Positions 16,758 through 25,382 of a DNA stretch of 64,000 nucleotides are shown one piece after another (within the stretch, counting starts at the first letter, position 1; each line of letters begins with the position of its first letter). The notes beneath the pieces were generated by a model. That model was not told where the DNA came from, did no database searches, and saw only the letters and a list, made by a program, of their open reading frames with translations. The DNA lies in assembly GCA_965216945.1 (NCBI GenBank), contig CBDCGU010000003.1:3100001-3164000 (forward strand). The letters run 5' to 3'. The position numbers and the translations under genes were made by a program. The stretch comes from DATHZQ01 sp965216945. GTDB taxonomy: Bacteria; Actinomycetota; Acidimicrobiia; Spongiisociales; UBA5794.

Positions 16758-16829
16758 CGGGTGCGACGGTAGCGGCGAGAAAGGGCGTGCAGAGCTTTAC
16801 CCTGGCCCCACGCCGAACCGAAGAGACCC

Positions 16830-17516
16830 ATGCGCATTCTCGTAGTCGAAGACGAGCCGGATCTCGCCCAGGCCATCGCCACCGGCCTGCGCCGTGAGGG
16901 CTATGCCGTCGACGTCACCGGTGAGGGGAGCGACGCCCTCGAGAAGGTCGGGGTGTCGAACTACGACCTGGTCTGTCTCGATCTCAACCTCCCGGACATG
17001 GACGGGCGTGAGGTGTGCCGCCGGATCCGCGACGGTGAGGCGCTGGACGGGCTGGAGCCCAAGGTGCTGATGCTCACCGCCCGCGACTCCCTCGAAGAGC
17101 GGGTGGCGGGCCTGGACGACGGTGCAGACGACTATCTGGTCAAGCCCTTCGCCTTCCCCGAGCTGCTTGCCCGGCTGCGGGCGCTCGTGCGTCGCGACGT
17201 GGCCTCGCGCGGAGCCCGGCTCGAAGTGGGCTCACTTGCGCTCGATGCGGCCCGGCGCGAGGCGTGGCATCACAACCAGGCGCTCGAGCTGACCGCCAAG
17301 GAGTTCGCTCTCCTGCGCTACTTCATGCTCCACTCCGGGGAGGTGCTGTCTGCGGAGCGGCTTCTCGAGCACGTATGGGACGAGCACGCCGACCCGTTCA
17401 CCAACACGGTCAGGGTCACGGTGAGCAATCTGCGGCGCAAGTTGCGGGCGACGGGCGCCGACGACGTCATCACGACGGTGGTCGGCGCCGGCTACCGGCT
17501 GGTGGAGTCGCCGTGA
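16830..17516 (+). CDS. OmpR-family response regulator (MprA-like)
   Basis: A 228-residue DNA-binding response regulator. The receiver domain shows EDEP near the start, the phospho-acceptor Asp51 in CLDLNLPDMDG, MLTARD and LVKPFAFPELLARL. The C-terminal winged helix (about residues 125-225) has LELTAKEFALLRYFM and FTNTVRVTVSNLRRKL. The sensor kinase gene overlaps its stop by 4 bases and an HtrA-like protease gene follows, the order seen in mycobacterial mprA-mprB-pepD. By analogy it probably answers envelope stress and activates the protease gene through the repeats at 18764-18781; that is inference. Confidence 0.92.
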   Translation: MRILVVEDEPDLAQAIATGLRREGYAVDVTGEGSDALEKVGVSNYDLVCLDLNLPDMDGREVCRRIRDGEALDGLEPKVLMLTARDSLEERVAGLDDGADDYLVKPFAFPELLARLRALVRRDVASRGARLEVGSLALDAARREAWHHNQALELTAKEFALLRYFMLHSGEVLSAERLLEHVWDEHADPFTNTVRVTVSNLRRKLRATGADDVITTVVGAGYRLVESP

Positions 17517-18748
17517 GCGGCGTTCCACCGTTCTTCCGATCGATCAAGTTTCGCCTTGCGCTCACGTACTCGGTCGTCATGTTCGGCCTTGCCCTGCTCG
17601 TGATCCTCGGGATCAACTACGCCCTCACCGAGTCGTTGGAGGACCAACCCGTCTCGCGCCAGGTGCTGTTCACGACATTCATCGGGCCGAGCGGCGACGT
17701 TTTCACCTTCGCCGAGGAGACCGAGCGCGAGATGGTGACGCTCGAGCAACTGGTGAACCGCCGGGCCATCGAGAATCTCCGCCGCTACTCGTTCTGGGCG
17801 CTTCTCGGGCTCTTCCCGGTGTCGATCGGCGCCGGCTGGCTCATCGCCGACCGGGCGCTACGCCCCATCGGTCGCATCACCGCGGTTGCCAGGGAGATCC
17901 AAGCCACCGACTTGACACGCCGCATCGACCTCGATGGTCCCGAAGACGAGTTGCACGAGCTCGCGGATACCTTCGACGAGATGCTGGACCGGGTCGAGGC
18001 CGGCGTGCAGAGCCAGCGCGACTTCATCCAGGACACGTCCCATGAGCTGCGAAATCCCTTGGCGGTGATGGCGACCAACCTCGACGTCGTGCTCGCCGAT
18101 CCCGATGCGGGCGAGGAACAGCTGCGCAGCACGGCGCATGTGGTGCGTCGCACCGTGGATCGTGCAACACGGACCGTGGACGACCTCGTGCTGTTTGCAC
18201 GAACCGACGTTCCCGAGGCCGCCCGGGAGGACGTGTCGCTGCGCGACGTGGCTCTCGAGGTCATCGACGAGTACCAGGGCCCGGTCGACGAGGCGGGACT
18301 GACGATCGACCTGGCACCGCAGGATGCTGTCGTGAGCGCCGAGCGCGGGGCGGTCAAGCGCGTCGTCGGCAATCTCATGAACAACGCCGTGCGGTTGACC
18401 CGCACCGGCTCGACGATCCGCGTAGCCACAGGCAGGTACGGCGACTACGCATGGATCGGCGTCGACGACGAGGGCCCGGGCATCGATCCCCGCGATCATC
18501 CTTCGGTGTTCCAGCGCTACTGGAGTGGGGACGGGTCGAGCCTGCGCAGCGAGCGTCGCAGCGGGCTGGGCCTGGCGATCGCTCGCCAGGTGGCGCACGC
18601 CCACCGGGGTGCGCTGACGGTTCGCTCGGTGCGCGGCGCCGGTGCCGCCTTCGTGTTGTGGTTGCCGGTGGAGGCCGACGCCCGGCTCGAGTCGATCACC
18701 GAGGACGGTGTTCATCCCGTGTTCGATCCATTCGCTCCACCGGAGTAG
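17513..18748 (+). CDS. sensor histidine kinase (MprB-like)
   Basis: A 411-residue membrane kinase partner of the upstream regulator. Two membrane segments (about residues 14-34 and 88-110) flank a short extracytoplasmic loop of about 50 residues. A HAMP domain follows (LRPIGRITAVAREIQATDLTRRI). The phospho-acceptor His lies in DTSHELRNPLAVMATNL, the N box in VVGNLMNNAVR, and the G boxes in VDDEGPGIDP and GLGLAIARQVA. The GTG at 17513 overlaps the previous stop (GTGA); the longer open frame upstream is the shadow of the regulator gene. The small sensory loop suggests that it senses the membrane or a partner rather than a solute. Confidence 0.92.
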   Translation: MSGVPPFFRSIKFRLALTYSVVMFGLALLVILGINYALTESLEDQPVSRQVLFTTFIGPSGDVFTFAEETEREMVTLEQLVNRRAIENLRRYSFWALLGLFPVSIGAGWLIADRALRPIGRITAVAREIQATDLTRRIDLDGPEDELHELADTFDEMLDRVEAGVQSQRDFIQDTSHELRNPLAVMATNLDVVLADPDAGEEQLRSTAHVVRRTVDRATRTVDDLVLFARTDVPEAAREDVSLRDVALEVIDEYQGPVDEAGLTIDLAPQDAVVSAERGAVKRVVGNLMNNAVRLTRTGSTIRVATGRYGDYAWIGVDDEGPGIDPRDHPSVFQRYWSGDGSSLRSERRSGLGLAIARQVAHAHRGALTVRSVRGAGAAFVLWLPVEADARLESITEDGVHPVFDPFAPPE

Positions 18749-18763
18749 CCGGACCGCCGGCCT

Positions 18764-18781
18764 TTTACGCTGCATTTACGC
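18764..18781 (+). promoter_or_regulatory. tandem TTTACGC repeat, candidate response-regulator site
   Basis: TTTACGC occurs at 18764-18770 and 18775-18781, an 11-base period or one helical turn, in the 78-base gap before the HtrA-like gene. OmpR-family regulators bind direct repeats with this spacing, and the regulator gene lies two genes upstream. Confidence 0.5.
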
Positions 18782-18826
18782 CGCTTCCCATACGGTGCGC
18801 ACGTCATCGATGCGGAGGCCACACAC

Positions 18827-20161
18827 ATGACGCTCGACACCGACGGTCCGATCGCGACCGGCCGCACCTGGCGCGACCTGCCGGCGGAGCCCCCCGAGTC
18901 GGATTCCATCCGGGATGTCCCCGTCGAGATGGCCCGCCCCACCGCTGCCGCGGTCGGCACGGTGGACACCGACGCCGATACCGACACCGACACCATCCCC
19001 CTCCCCGCAGACCGCATCGCCAGCCCCCCGGTCGCTCCGGTCTCCCCGGCAGAGCCCGACTCGCGCCAGCCGTGGCCCTGGGTCATCGCCCTGGCCGCCG
19101 CAGCAGCGCTCGTGGCCGTTCTGTTCGCCTGGTCGCCGTGGAGCGACGATGCCCCCTCGGCGGACGGAACCGCCCTTGTGGCGGGGGACGAGCCGGTGGC
19201 CGACGTTGCGGCGAGCCTCCTGCCCTCCGTGGTCCAGATCGAGCACGGCGGCACGTTCGGTGCGGTCGGCTCGGGTTTCGTGTACGACGATGGCCGCATC
19301 CTCACGGCCGCTCACGTCGTCGCCGGCGCCGAGCAGGTGACGGTGCGTACCTCGGACGGCAGGGAGCTGACCGGCACGGTGCTGGGTGGTGATCCGGTCG
19401 CCGATATCGCAGTCGTGTCGATCGACGGGGACGTGCCCGTGGCGCCACTGGCGCTCGGCGAGACTCCCCAGGTGGGGCAGCTTGCGGTGGCGATCGGCTC
19501 CCCGCTCGGATTCGAGCAGTCCGTCACCTCGGGCATCGTGTCGGCAGTCGACCGCGAGCTTCCGATCGGCGGGACCGTGCTCGACGGGCTGATCCAAACC
19601 GATGCCCCGATCAATCAGGGCAACTCCGGGGGCCCGCTCGCCGATCGCGACGGTCGGGTGATCGGGGTCAATGTCGCCATCGCCAGCGCGTCCGGTGGCA
19701 GCGACGGCCTCGGCTTCGCCGTTGGAATCGACAAAGCGGTCGAGATCGCCGACAGGTTCACAGAAGACAATCCGCAACCGGAAACGGTGGAGGACAGTGG
19801 TCTCCTCGCTCCGGGCTTGTTCCCGCCCGAGTTCGAGGACTTCCTCGACGACCTGCTCGGCGGTGGTGGCACGGGTGAGCTCCCCTTCCTCGGCGAAGGC
19901 GACCTCGACCGTCTGTTGGAGGAGTTCCTCGGTGGAGAGGGCGACCTCGACCGCTTGCTGGAGGACTTTCTCGGTGGTCAGGGCGACCTCGACGGCCTGC
20001 TCGACGACTTCGGATCGTTCTTCGACGATGGCACGGGCGGCACCGGCGAGCTCCCGCCCGAATTGCTGAACTACCTGCTCGATCTGCTGCTGGGCGGCGG
20101 CGGCGAGCTGGGGTCGGAAGACCTCAACGACCTGTTCGACCTGTTCCAAGGGGAAGGCTGA
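18827..20161 (+). CDS. HtrA/DegP-like serine protease with a Leu/Asp/Gly repeat tail instead of PDZ
   Basis: A 444-residue membrane-anchored protease. A cytoplasmic acidic N-terminal region (1-82) precedes one membrane segment (about 84-106), then an extracytoplasmic trypsin-like domain with catalytic triad His163 (TAAHVV), Asp193 (DIAVV) and Ser267 (NQGNSGGP). Family members usually carry a PDZ domain next. Here the last 120 residues are instead acidic and leucine-rich, with three near-identical 14-residue units (GDLDRLLEEFLGGE, GDLDRLLEDFLGGQ, GDLDGLLDDFG) between related segments. The ATG has GGAGG 7-11 bases upstream. Its stop shares one base with moxR, so it heads a four-gene operon. Confidence 0.9.
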   Translation: MTLDTDGPIATGRTWRDLPAEPPESDSIRDVPVEMARPTAAAVGTVDTDADTDTDTIPLPADRIASPPVAPVSPAEPDSRQPWPWVIALAAAAALVAVLFAWSPWSDDAPSADGTALVAGDEPVADVAASLLPSVVQIEHGGTFGAVGSGFVYDDGRILTAAHVVAGAEQVTVRTSDGRELTGTVLGGDPVADIAVVSIDGDVPVAPLALGETPQVGQLAVAIGSPLGFEQSVTSGIVSAVDRELPIGGTVLDGLIQTDAPINQGNSGGPLADRDGRVIGVNVAIASASGGSDGLGFAVGIDKAVEIADRFTEDNPQPETVEDSGLLAPGLFPPEFEDFLDDLLGGGGTGELPFLGEGDLDRLLEEFLGGEGDLDRLLEDFLGGQGDLDGLLDDFGSFFDDGTGGTGELPPELLNYLLDLLLGGGGELGSEDLNDLFDLFQGEG

Positions 20162-21489
20162 TGATCGACGAACTCTCCAAGCGCTCGGCGCAGCTCGAGC
20201 AAGCCCTGTTCGAGATGCGCCGTGTCGTCGTTGGCCAGGATCGGGTTCTGGAGCGGCTCATGGTGGCCCTGCTGGCCGGCGGCCACTGCCTGCTCGAGGG
20301 CGTGCCGGGCCTCGGGAAGACGCTCACGCTGTCGACGATGGCCCGTGTCCTCGGCGGCTCGTTCTCCCGGATTCAGTTCACGCCGGATCTCCTTCCCAGT
20401 GACATCACGGGAACACGCATCTACCTGGCGAGCCAGGAGCGGTTCGATGTCGAGCCCGGGCCCGTGCTCGCCAACTTCGTGCTCGCCGACGAGATCAACC
20501 GTGCGCCGGCCAAGGTGCAGGCGGCGATGCTCGAGGTCATGGCGGAGCACCAGATCACGATCGGTGACCGCACGTTCGATGCGCCCGAGCCGTTCCTGGT
20601 GATGGCCACGCAGAACCCCATCGAATCCGAAGGCGTGTACCCGCTGCCCGAGGCACAGCGCGATCGTTTCATGATGCGGGTCCCCGTCGGCTACCCATCG
20701 ATCGATGAAGAGCGAGAGATCGTGCGTCGCATGGACGTGTGGGCGTCCACCGCCGATCCCATCCTCGATCCGGCCGACGTGGTGGCCATGCAGAACGCCA
20801 CGCGCCAGATCTTCATCGATCAGAAGGTGACGGACTACGCCCTGCGCATCGTCACCGCAACCCGCCGCCCCACGGACGTCGGCATGGGGCAGCTCGACGG
20901 CCTGGTCGAATACGGAGCCAGCCCGCGGGCAAGCATCGCTCTCATACGCGGTGCGGCGGCGATGGCCCTGCTGCGGGGTCGCAGCTACGCACTCCCGCAG
21001 GACGTCTACGAGATCGCCTACGACGTGCTGAACCATCGCATCGTGCTGTCTTACGAGGCACTGGCGGACGGCGTGACGGTGGACGACGTGCTCGTCGAGC
21101 TGCTGTCGAAGCTGCCGGCGCCACGCATCACCGTCACCGAGGCCCACGCCTCGGGCAAGTGGGGCGCACCGGTGCCCACGCGAGCCACCACTCCCGCACC
21201 GCCGGTGATCCCGACGGCGCCGGGACCCATTTCCTCGCTGCCGGAGTCACCGCCCCCTGTGGCTCCCCATCCCGCCACGGTCACGGAGGTTCCCACCCCG
21301 ACGAGCGAAGTCCTCGCGGGCGACCTCCGGCCCCCCGAGGACGACCACGGCACGGATGACACGCCGGCCATGGAGATACCGGCGATCCCGCCCGAGCCGG
21401 GCGGCTCGGCGCCCGCCACGTCTTCGAGTGAGCCGTCGCCTGCGGCGGGTGATCCTGCGGCCCGGGGCGACGAACCCGCTTCGTCATGA
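20161..21489 (+). CDS. MoxR-family AAA+ ATPase
   Basis: A 442-residue chaperone-like ATPase of the MoxR/RavA group, which works with VWA proteins to fold or insert metal-binding or envelope proteins. Walker A is GVPGLGKT, Walker B is FVLADEINRAP, and sensor 1 is ATQNPIESEGVYPLPEAQRDRF. The AAA lid follows to about residue 315. The last 120 residues are an unusual Pro/Thr/Ser-rich tail (PTRATTPAPPVIPTAPG and similar), disordered and not usual in MoxR. Its start lies on the last base of the htrA stop and its end overlaps the DUF58 gene by 4 bases. Confidence 0.92.
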   Translation: MIDELSKRSAQLEQALFEMRRVVVGQDRVLERLMVALLAGGHCLLEGVPGLGKTLTLSTMARVLGGSFSRIQFTPDLLPSDITGTRIYLASQERFDVEPGPVLANFVLADEINRAPAKVQAAMLEVMAEHQITIGDRTFDAPEPFLVMATQNPIESEGVYPLPEAQRDRFMMRVPVGYPSIDEEREIVRRMDVWASTADPILDPADVVAMQNATRQIFIDQKVTDYALRIVTATRRPTDVGMGQLDGLVEYGASPRASIALIRGAAAMALLRGRSYALPQDVYEIAYDVLNHRIVLSYEALADGVTVDDVLVELLSKLPAPRITVTEAHASGKWGAPVPTRATTPAPPVIPTAPGPISSLPESPPPVAPHPATVTEVPTPTSEVLAGDLRPPEDDHGTDDTPAMEIPAIPPEPGGSAPATSSSEPSPAAGDPAARGDEPASS

Positions 21490-22382
21490 TCGACACACGC
21501 CGTCAAACCGCACTACGCGGACTGGAGCTGACGGTGCTCCGCCGTCTCGACGGCATCCTGCAAGGCGACTACCGCGGTCTGCTGCCAGGCCACGGCTTCG
21601 ATGCCGGCGAGGCGCGCATCTACCAAGCCGGCGACGACGTGCGGCGCATCGACTGGAACGTGACGGCGCGTACGCTCGTGCCCCACGTCCGGGACACCAT
21701 CGCCGACCGCGAGCTGGAGACCACCCTCGTCGTCGACATGAGCGCCTCGATGTCCTTCGGCACGGCTCGCGAGGAGAAGCGTGATACGGGCTTGGCTGCC
21801 GCCAGCGCCATTGGCTTCCTCGTCGCACGGGGCGGCAACCGCATCGGCGGGATCGTCGCAGCAGGTCATGAGCCCGAGTGGGTGCGACCCCGCTCTGGGA
21901 GGACCCATCTGATGGGATTGCTCGGCAAGCTGTATGCCGTCGAGCGCAACTCGGGCAAGACCGAGCTGGCACTGATGCTGGATACGGCCGAGCGGCTGGC
22001 GAAACGGCGCGGCTTCGTCACCGTGGTGTCCGACTTCCTCGACGATGGGCCATGGCCGCACGCGTTGCGAGGACTGGCAGCCCACCACGACGTACTCGCC
22101 ATCGAGGTCATCGACCCTCGCGAGCTGGAGCTTCCCGATGTCGGGACGATCACCGTGACGGACCCCGAGTCCGGCAGGCGGCGATTCGTCGATACCGCCT
22201 CGGCAACGCTGCGCCGTGACTATGCCGCGGCCGCAGCCGAGCAGCGGGAGAACAACCGGCAACACATCCGGGCAGCCGGCGTCGACCACCTCGTCCTGCG
22301 CACCGATCGCGATTGGGTCGCCGACCTGATCAAGCATGTTGTATTGCGCCGCACCGGCCAGACCACGGGACGGAAGCCATGA
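21486..22382 (+). CDS. DUF58 domain protein (MoxR partner)
   Basis: A 298-residue cytoplasmic protein of the family always found beside MoxR ATPases. The diagnostic DUF58 segment is present as YQAGDDVRRIDWNVTARTL. A VWA-like fold follows, with a degenerate metal site DMSASMSFG (DxSxS) at about residue 82. It lacks the N-terminal membrane helices found in many DUF58 proteins. ATGA overlaps at both ends couple it to moxR and to the following VWA gene, so the three are probably made in fixed ratio. Confidence 0.9.
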   Translation: MIDTRRQTALRGLELTVLRRLDGILQGDYRGLLPGHGFDAGEARIYQAGDDVRRIDWNVTARTLVPHVRDTIADRELETTLVVDMSASMSFGTAREEKRDTGLAAASAIGFLVARGGNRIGGIVAAGHEPEWVRPRSGRTHLMGLLGKLYAVERNSGKTELALMLDTAERLAKRRGFVTVVSDFLDDGPWPHALRGLAAHHDVLAIEVIDPRELELPDVGTITVTDPESGRRRFVDTASATLRRDYAAAAAEQRENNRQHIRAAGVDHLVLRTDRDWVADLIKHVVLRRTGQTTGRKP

Positions 22383-23365
22383 CGTTCCTCGAGCCCGCCC
22401 GCCTGGCGCTGCTGCTGCTTCCGGCGCTGGCTGCCATCGCCTACCTCGTGTCGCTGCGGCGCCGCGAGCAGTACGCCGTCCGATTCACGAACCTCGAGTT
22501 GTTGGACAAAGTCGCACCGGAGCGGCCTGGGTGGCGTCGCCACGTACCTGCGGTGGTCCTGCTCACCGGGCTCGTCGTGCTGGTGCTGGCAGTGGCGAAG
22601 CCCGCCACTGCGGTCCAGGTTCCTCGCGAGCAGGCAACGGTGGCACTGGCGATCGACGTGTCGCTGTCGATGGAGGCCGATGACGTGTCGCCATCGCGGA
22701 TCGCCGCGGCCCAGGAGGCGGCCCGCAACTTCATCGAGCTGGCACCCGAGGAGCTCGAGATCGGCGTCGTCGCGTTCTCCGGTGTTGCCATCCCGGTGCT
22801 CGCCCCGACGGTCGACCGGCAGGTGGCGCTGCGTGCCATCGACCAGCTCGAGTTGGGCGAGGGAACGGCGATCGGCGAGGGCATCTTCACCTCGGTGCAG
22901 CTGCTCGAGACCCGGCTCGGCGAGATCCAGGAGGACCAGGGCGAGGACGCTGCTCCCGAGAGCGATGAGGACACGGTCCCGGCGACGGCCATCGTCGTGC
23001 TGTCGGACGGAGAGACGACGATGGGGCGGGCAGATCTCGAGGCGGCCGATGCGGCGTCCGAGGCCGGCATACCCGTCTCGACGATCTCGTTCGGCACGGC
23101 CCGCGGCGAGGTCGTGATCGAGGGCGACGTCATCCCGGTGCCGGTCAATGAGGGAGCGTTGCGCGAAGTCGCCAGCACGACCGGTGGAGAGTTCTTCGAG
23201 GCCGCCACCGCAGACGAGCTCCAGGCCATTCTCGACGATCTCGGATCCCGGGTTGCGCTCGAGGAGGAGACACGCGAGATCACCGACTGGTTCACCGGCG
23301 CCGGCCTCGTTCTCACCCTCCTCGCCTCCGCTGCCAGCCTCCTCTGGTTCAGCCGGATGCCGTAG
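22379..23365 (+). CDS. BatA-like membrane VWA domain protein
   Basis: A 328-residue protein with two N-terminal membrane segments (about residues 8-22 and 55-75), a VWA domain facing the periplasmic side or cytoplasm, and one C-terminal membrane segment (GAGLVLTLLASAASLLWF). The metal-ion-dependent adhesion site is intact: DVSLSMEADD, a threonine in LGEGTAIGEG, and VVLSDGETTMG. An acidic insertion (EDQGEDAAPESDEDTVP) breaks the domain before the last motif. It ends the htrA-moxR-DUF58-VWA operon, converging on the substrate-binding protein gene with a 6-base gap. Confidence 0.9.
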   Translation: MTFLEPARLALLLLPALAAIAYLVSLRRREQYAVRFTNLELLDKVAPERPGWRRHVPAVVLLTGLVVLVLAVAKPATAVQVPREQATVALAIDVSLSMEADDVSPSRIAAAQEAARNFIELAPEELEIGVVAFSGVAIPVLAPTVDRQVALRAIDQLELGEGTAIGEGIFTSVQLLETRLGEIQEDQGEDAAPESDEDTVPATAIVVLSDGETTMGRADLEAADAASEAGIPVSTISFGTARGEVVIEGDVIPVPVNEGALREVASTTGGEFFEAATADELQAILDDLGSRVALEEETREITDWFTGAGLVLTLLASAASLLWFSRMP

Positions 23366-23371
23366 CGCGTC

Positions 23372-25285
23372 TCACCGGTCGACGCGATACCACTCTTCGA
23401 TGTTCCACGTGTGGCTCGCCTGGGTGGGGTTGATCTGGAAGCCGGCGATCTCGTCTGCCCAGTAGGCGGCGGCGACGGGCCGGGAGAACAGCGGGATGAT
23501 GACGACCTGGTCGGCCAGGATCTCCTCGGCCTCGAGGATGAGGTCGTCGAGCGTGGCTTCGTCGACGGTGACGGACATCAGGTCGACGAGCTCGGCGAAC
23601 CGTGCCGTGTGCTCGTCGACGACGGTTGACGGTCCCTGATCGACGTCGTATTCGCCTTCGGGTCCGGTCTCGAGGGCTCCCGCCGTCGCCGGTGTGCCCC
23701 ACCGGTAGTAGTTGGAACCCTCGAGGGGCGGGGCATCCGGATCGAACACGTCGTGGATCGCCACTGTCGCCGCATAACCCGGCTGCCCAACCCAGGCCCA
23801 CAGTCCGACGTCGTAATCTCCCCGGTTGAGGGTTCGCCCGAAGTAGAGCTGCGAGTCCTCGAGGTCGAGCGCGACTTCGATCCCCACCTCGCCGAGCGCG
23901 GCGACGAGGAAGTCGGCGATGCGCGGCCGCAGGTCGGCGTTACTCGTGGTCGACAACACCGCCACCGGAGGATCTGCGTTGCAATCCCGCCCCAGCTCGG
24001 CGCACAGCTCGGTCAGGAGGCGGCGAGCCTCCGCCGGGTCGTAGGCGTAGCGGTTCCACGCACCGGTCGACAGGCCCGGGATGAACACGTCGAGATAGGA
24101 GCCGAGGGGTTCGCCGAAGCCGTGTTGGGCTTCGATGGCGAGCGCCTGCCGGTCGATGGCGTGGGCCACGGCCCGGCGGAACGGCAGGTACCGGTTGAAG
24201 CTATCTGCGTTTCGGTTCAGCTCGCCGAACTGGAAGCTGAGATGCTCCCACACCGGTCCGCTGTCGATGATCACCTCAGCGCCCGATGCCGCGGCCTCTC
24301 CCAGCGCCCGCTCCAGCTCGGGAACGAACGGCGGGGGATTGATCACGTCGAGCTCGCGAGCCGCAAACGCACGCAGGATCGATTCGGTTTCGGGAATGAA
24401 CTCGAACACGACCCCGTCGAGGTAGGGCAGCGGATCGCCGGTGTCTCGATGGGTCTTCCAGTAGTTGTCGTTTCTGACGAGGGTCAACCGGCCGGGTGCG
24501 AAGGTGACGCCGTCCGACCCGCCCCGGTCCCACGTGTCGACGACGAACGGCCCACCCGACATCCACGGCTGGGTGTTCCAATCGTTGAGCACGTCGGTGC
24601 CATCGACCTGGTGGCGGGGAATCAACCAGGCGAACAGCTCCTCGTGAGACAGCGTCGGGTGCGCCATCGTGAAGGCGAACGTCTTGGCACCGATCTCGAG
24701 CGAATCGCCGTCGATGAGGTCGTAAGGCGCAAACCTGTCGCCCGGCGCCGCAGCGATCTCGGGCGTCGTCAGGGTCTCGTAGGTGAAGGCGAAGTCGTCG
24801 CCGCTGATGGGTGTTCCATCGGCCCACCGCGCCTCGTCGCGGATCACGTAGCGGACGGTCATCGTTCCGTCCTCGTTCACCGTCACCCCGCCGTTGCCGA
24901 CGGTGGGCAACTCGACGACCACCTCCGGTATGCGCTGCAGCGTGCCGGCATCGATGTCCCACGCACCGGTGTGGATCGCCTGCCCGACGATCGACACGAT
25001 GAAGTGCTCGCCGCCCGGTGCGTACGGGTTCAGGGTCGGCGGTTGCTGGTCGTCGCCGATCACAACGACTCCGCCGTAGCCCGGGCCGGCCGGCGCCGGG
25101 GACGCTGCCGTCGTCGTTGCGGCGGCGACCGTGGTGGTTGTGGCACTCGTGGTCGCCGGTGGTTCGGTGCTGCGTGTCGTGCCGGGACCGCCGGCGTCGC
25201 TGCCCGCATCGGGGCCTCCGGCGGCCTCCCCACAGGCCACGACGAAGAGGAGCAGCGATGCGACGAGCACACGTCTCCGGTTCAC
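23372..25285 (-). CDS. extracellular solute-binding lipoprotein, family 5 (peptide-type)
   Basis: A 637-residue substrate-binding lipoprotein of the oligopeptide/nickel ABC class. The signal MNRRRVLVASLLLFVVACGE contains the lipobox, followed by a Thr/Ala linker. The family-5 signature region occurs as RYVIRDEARWADGTPISGDD. Later segments (FRRAVAHAIDRQALA; AYDPAEARRLL) are typical. No permease or ATPase gene is adjacent, so it either serves a transporter encoded elsewhere or is an orphan. The GTG start at 25285 follows a strong promoter, with GATAAT ending 6 bases upstream. Divergent from the poly-gamma-glutamate hydrolase-like gene. Confidence 0.92.
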   Translation of the reverse strand: MNRRRVLVASLLLFVVACGEAAGGPDAGSDAGGPGTTRSTEPPATTSATTTTVAAATTTAASPAPAGPGYGGVVVIGDDQQPPTLNPYAPGGEHFIVSIVGQAIHTGAWDIDAGTLQRIPEVVVELPTVGNGGVTVNEDGTMTVRYVIRDEARWADGTPISGDDFAFTYETLTTPEIAAAPGDRFAPYDLIDGDSLEIGAKTFAFTMAHPTLSHEELFAWLIPRHQVDGTDVLNDWNTQPWMSGGPFVVDTWDRGGSDGVTFAPGRLTLVRNDNYWKTHRDTGDPLPYLDGVVFEFIPETESILRAFAARELDVINPPPFVPELERALGEAAASGAEVIIDSGPVWEHLSFQFGELNRNADSFNRYLPFRRAVAHAIDRQALAIEAQHGFGEPLGSYLDVFIPGLSTGAWNRYAYDPAEARRLLTELCAELGRDCNADPPVAVLSTTSNADLRPRIADFLVAALGEVGIEVALDLEDSQLYFGRTLNRGDYDVGLWAWVGQPGYAATVAIHDVFDPDAPPLEGSNYYRWGTPATAGALETGPEGEYDVDQGPSTVVDEHTARFAELVDLMSVTVDEATLDDLILEAEEILADQVVIIPLFSRPVAAAYWADEIAGFQINPTQASHTWNIEEWYRVDR

Positions 25286-25291
25286 GACTCC

Positions 25292-25319
25292 ATTATCGCG
25301 GTGCGGGTCCGGGCGACAA
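25292..25319 (-). promoter_or_regulatory. promoter of the solute-binding protein gene, leaderless
   Basis: On the minus strand TTGTCG (25319-25314), a 16-base spacer and GATAAT (25297-25292) form a good sigma-70-type promoter. The -10 ends 6 bases before the GTG at 25285. Confidence 0.6.
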
Positions 25320-25382
25320 GGGCCCGGCGGACCCGGTGGAGCGGCGTCGCAGTTGTCACGATCAGCGTCCTACGCTCGAACC

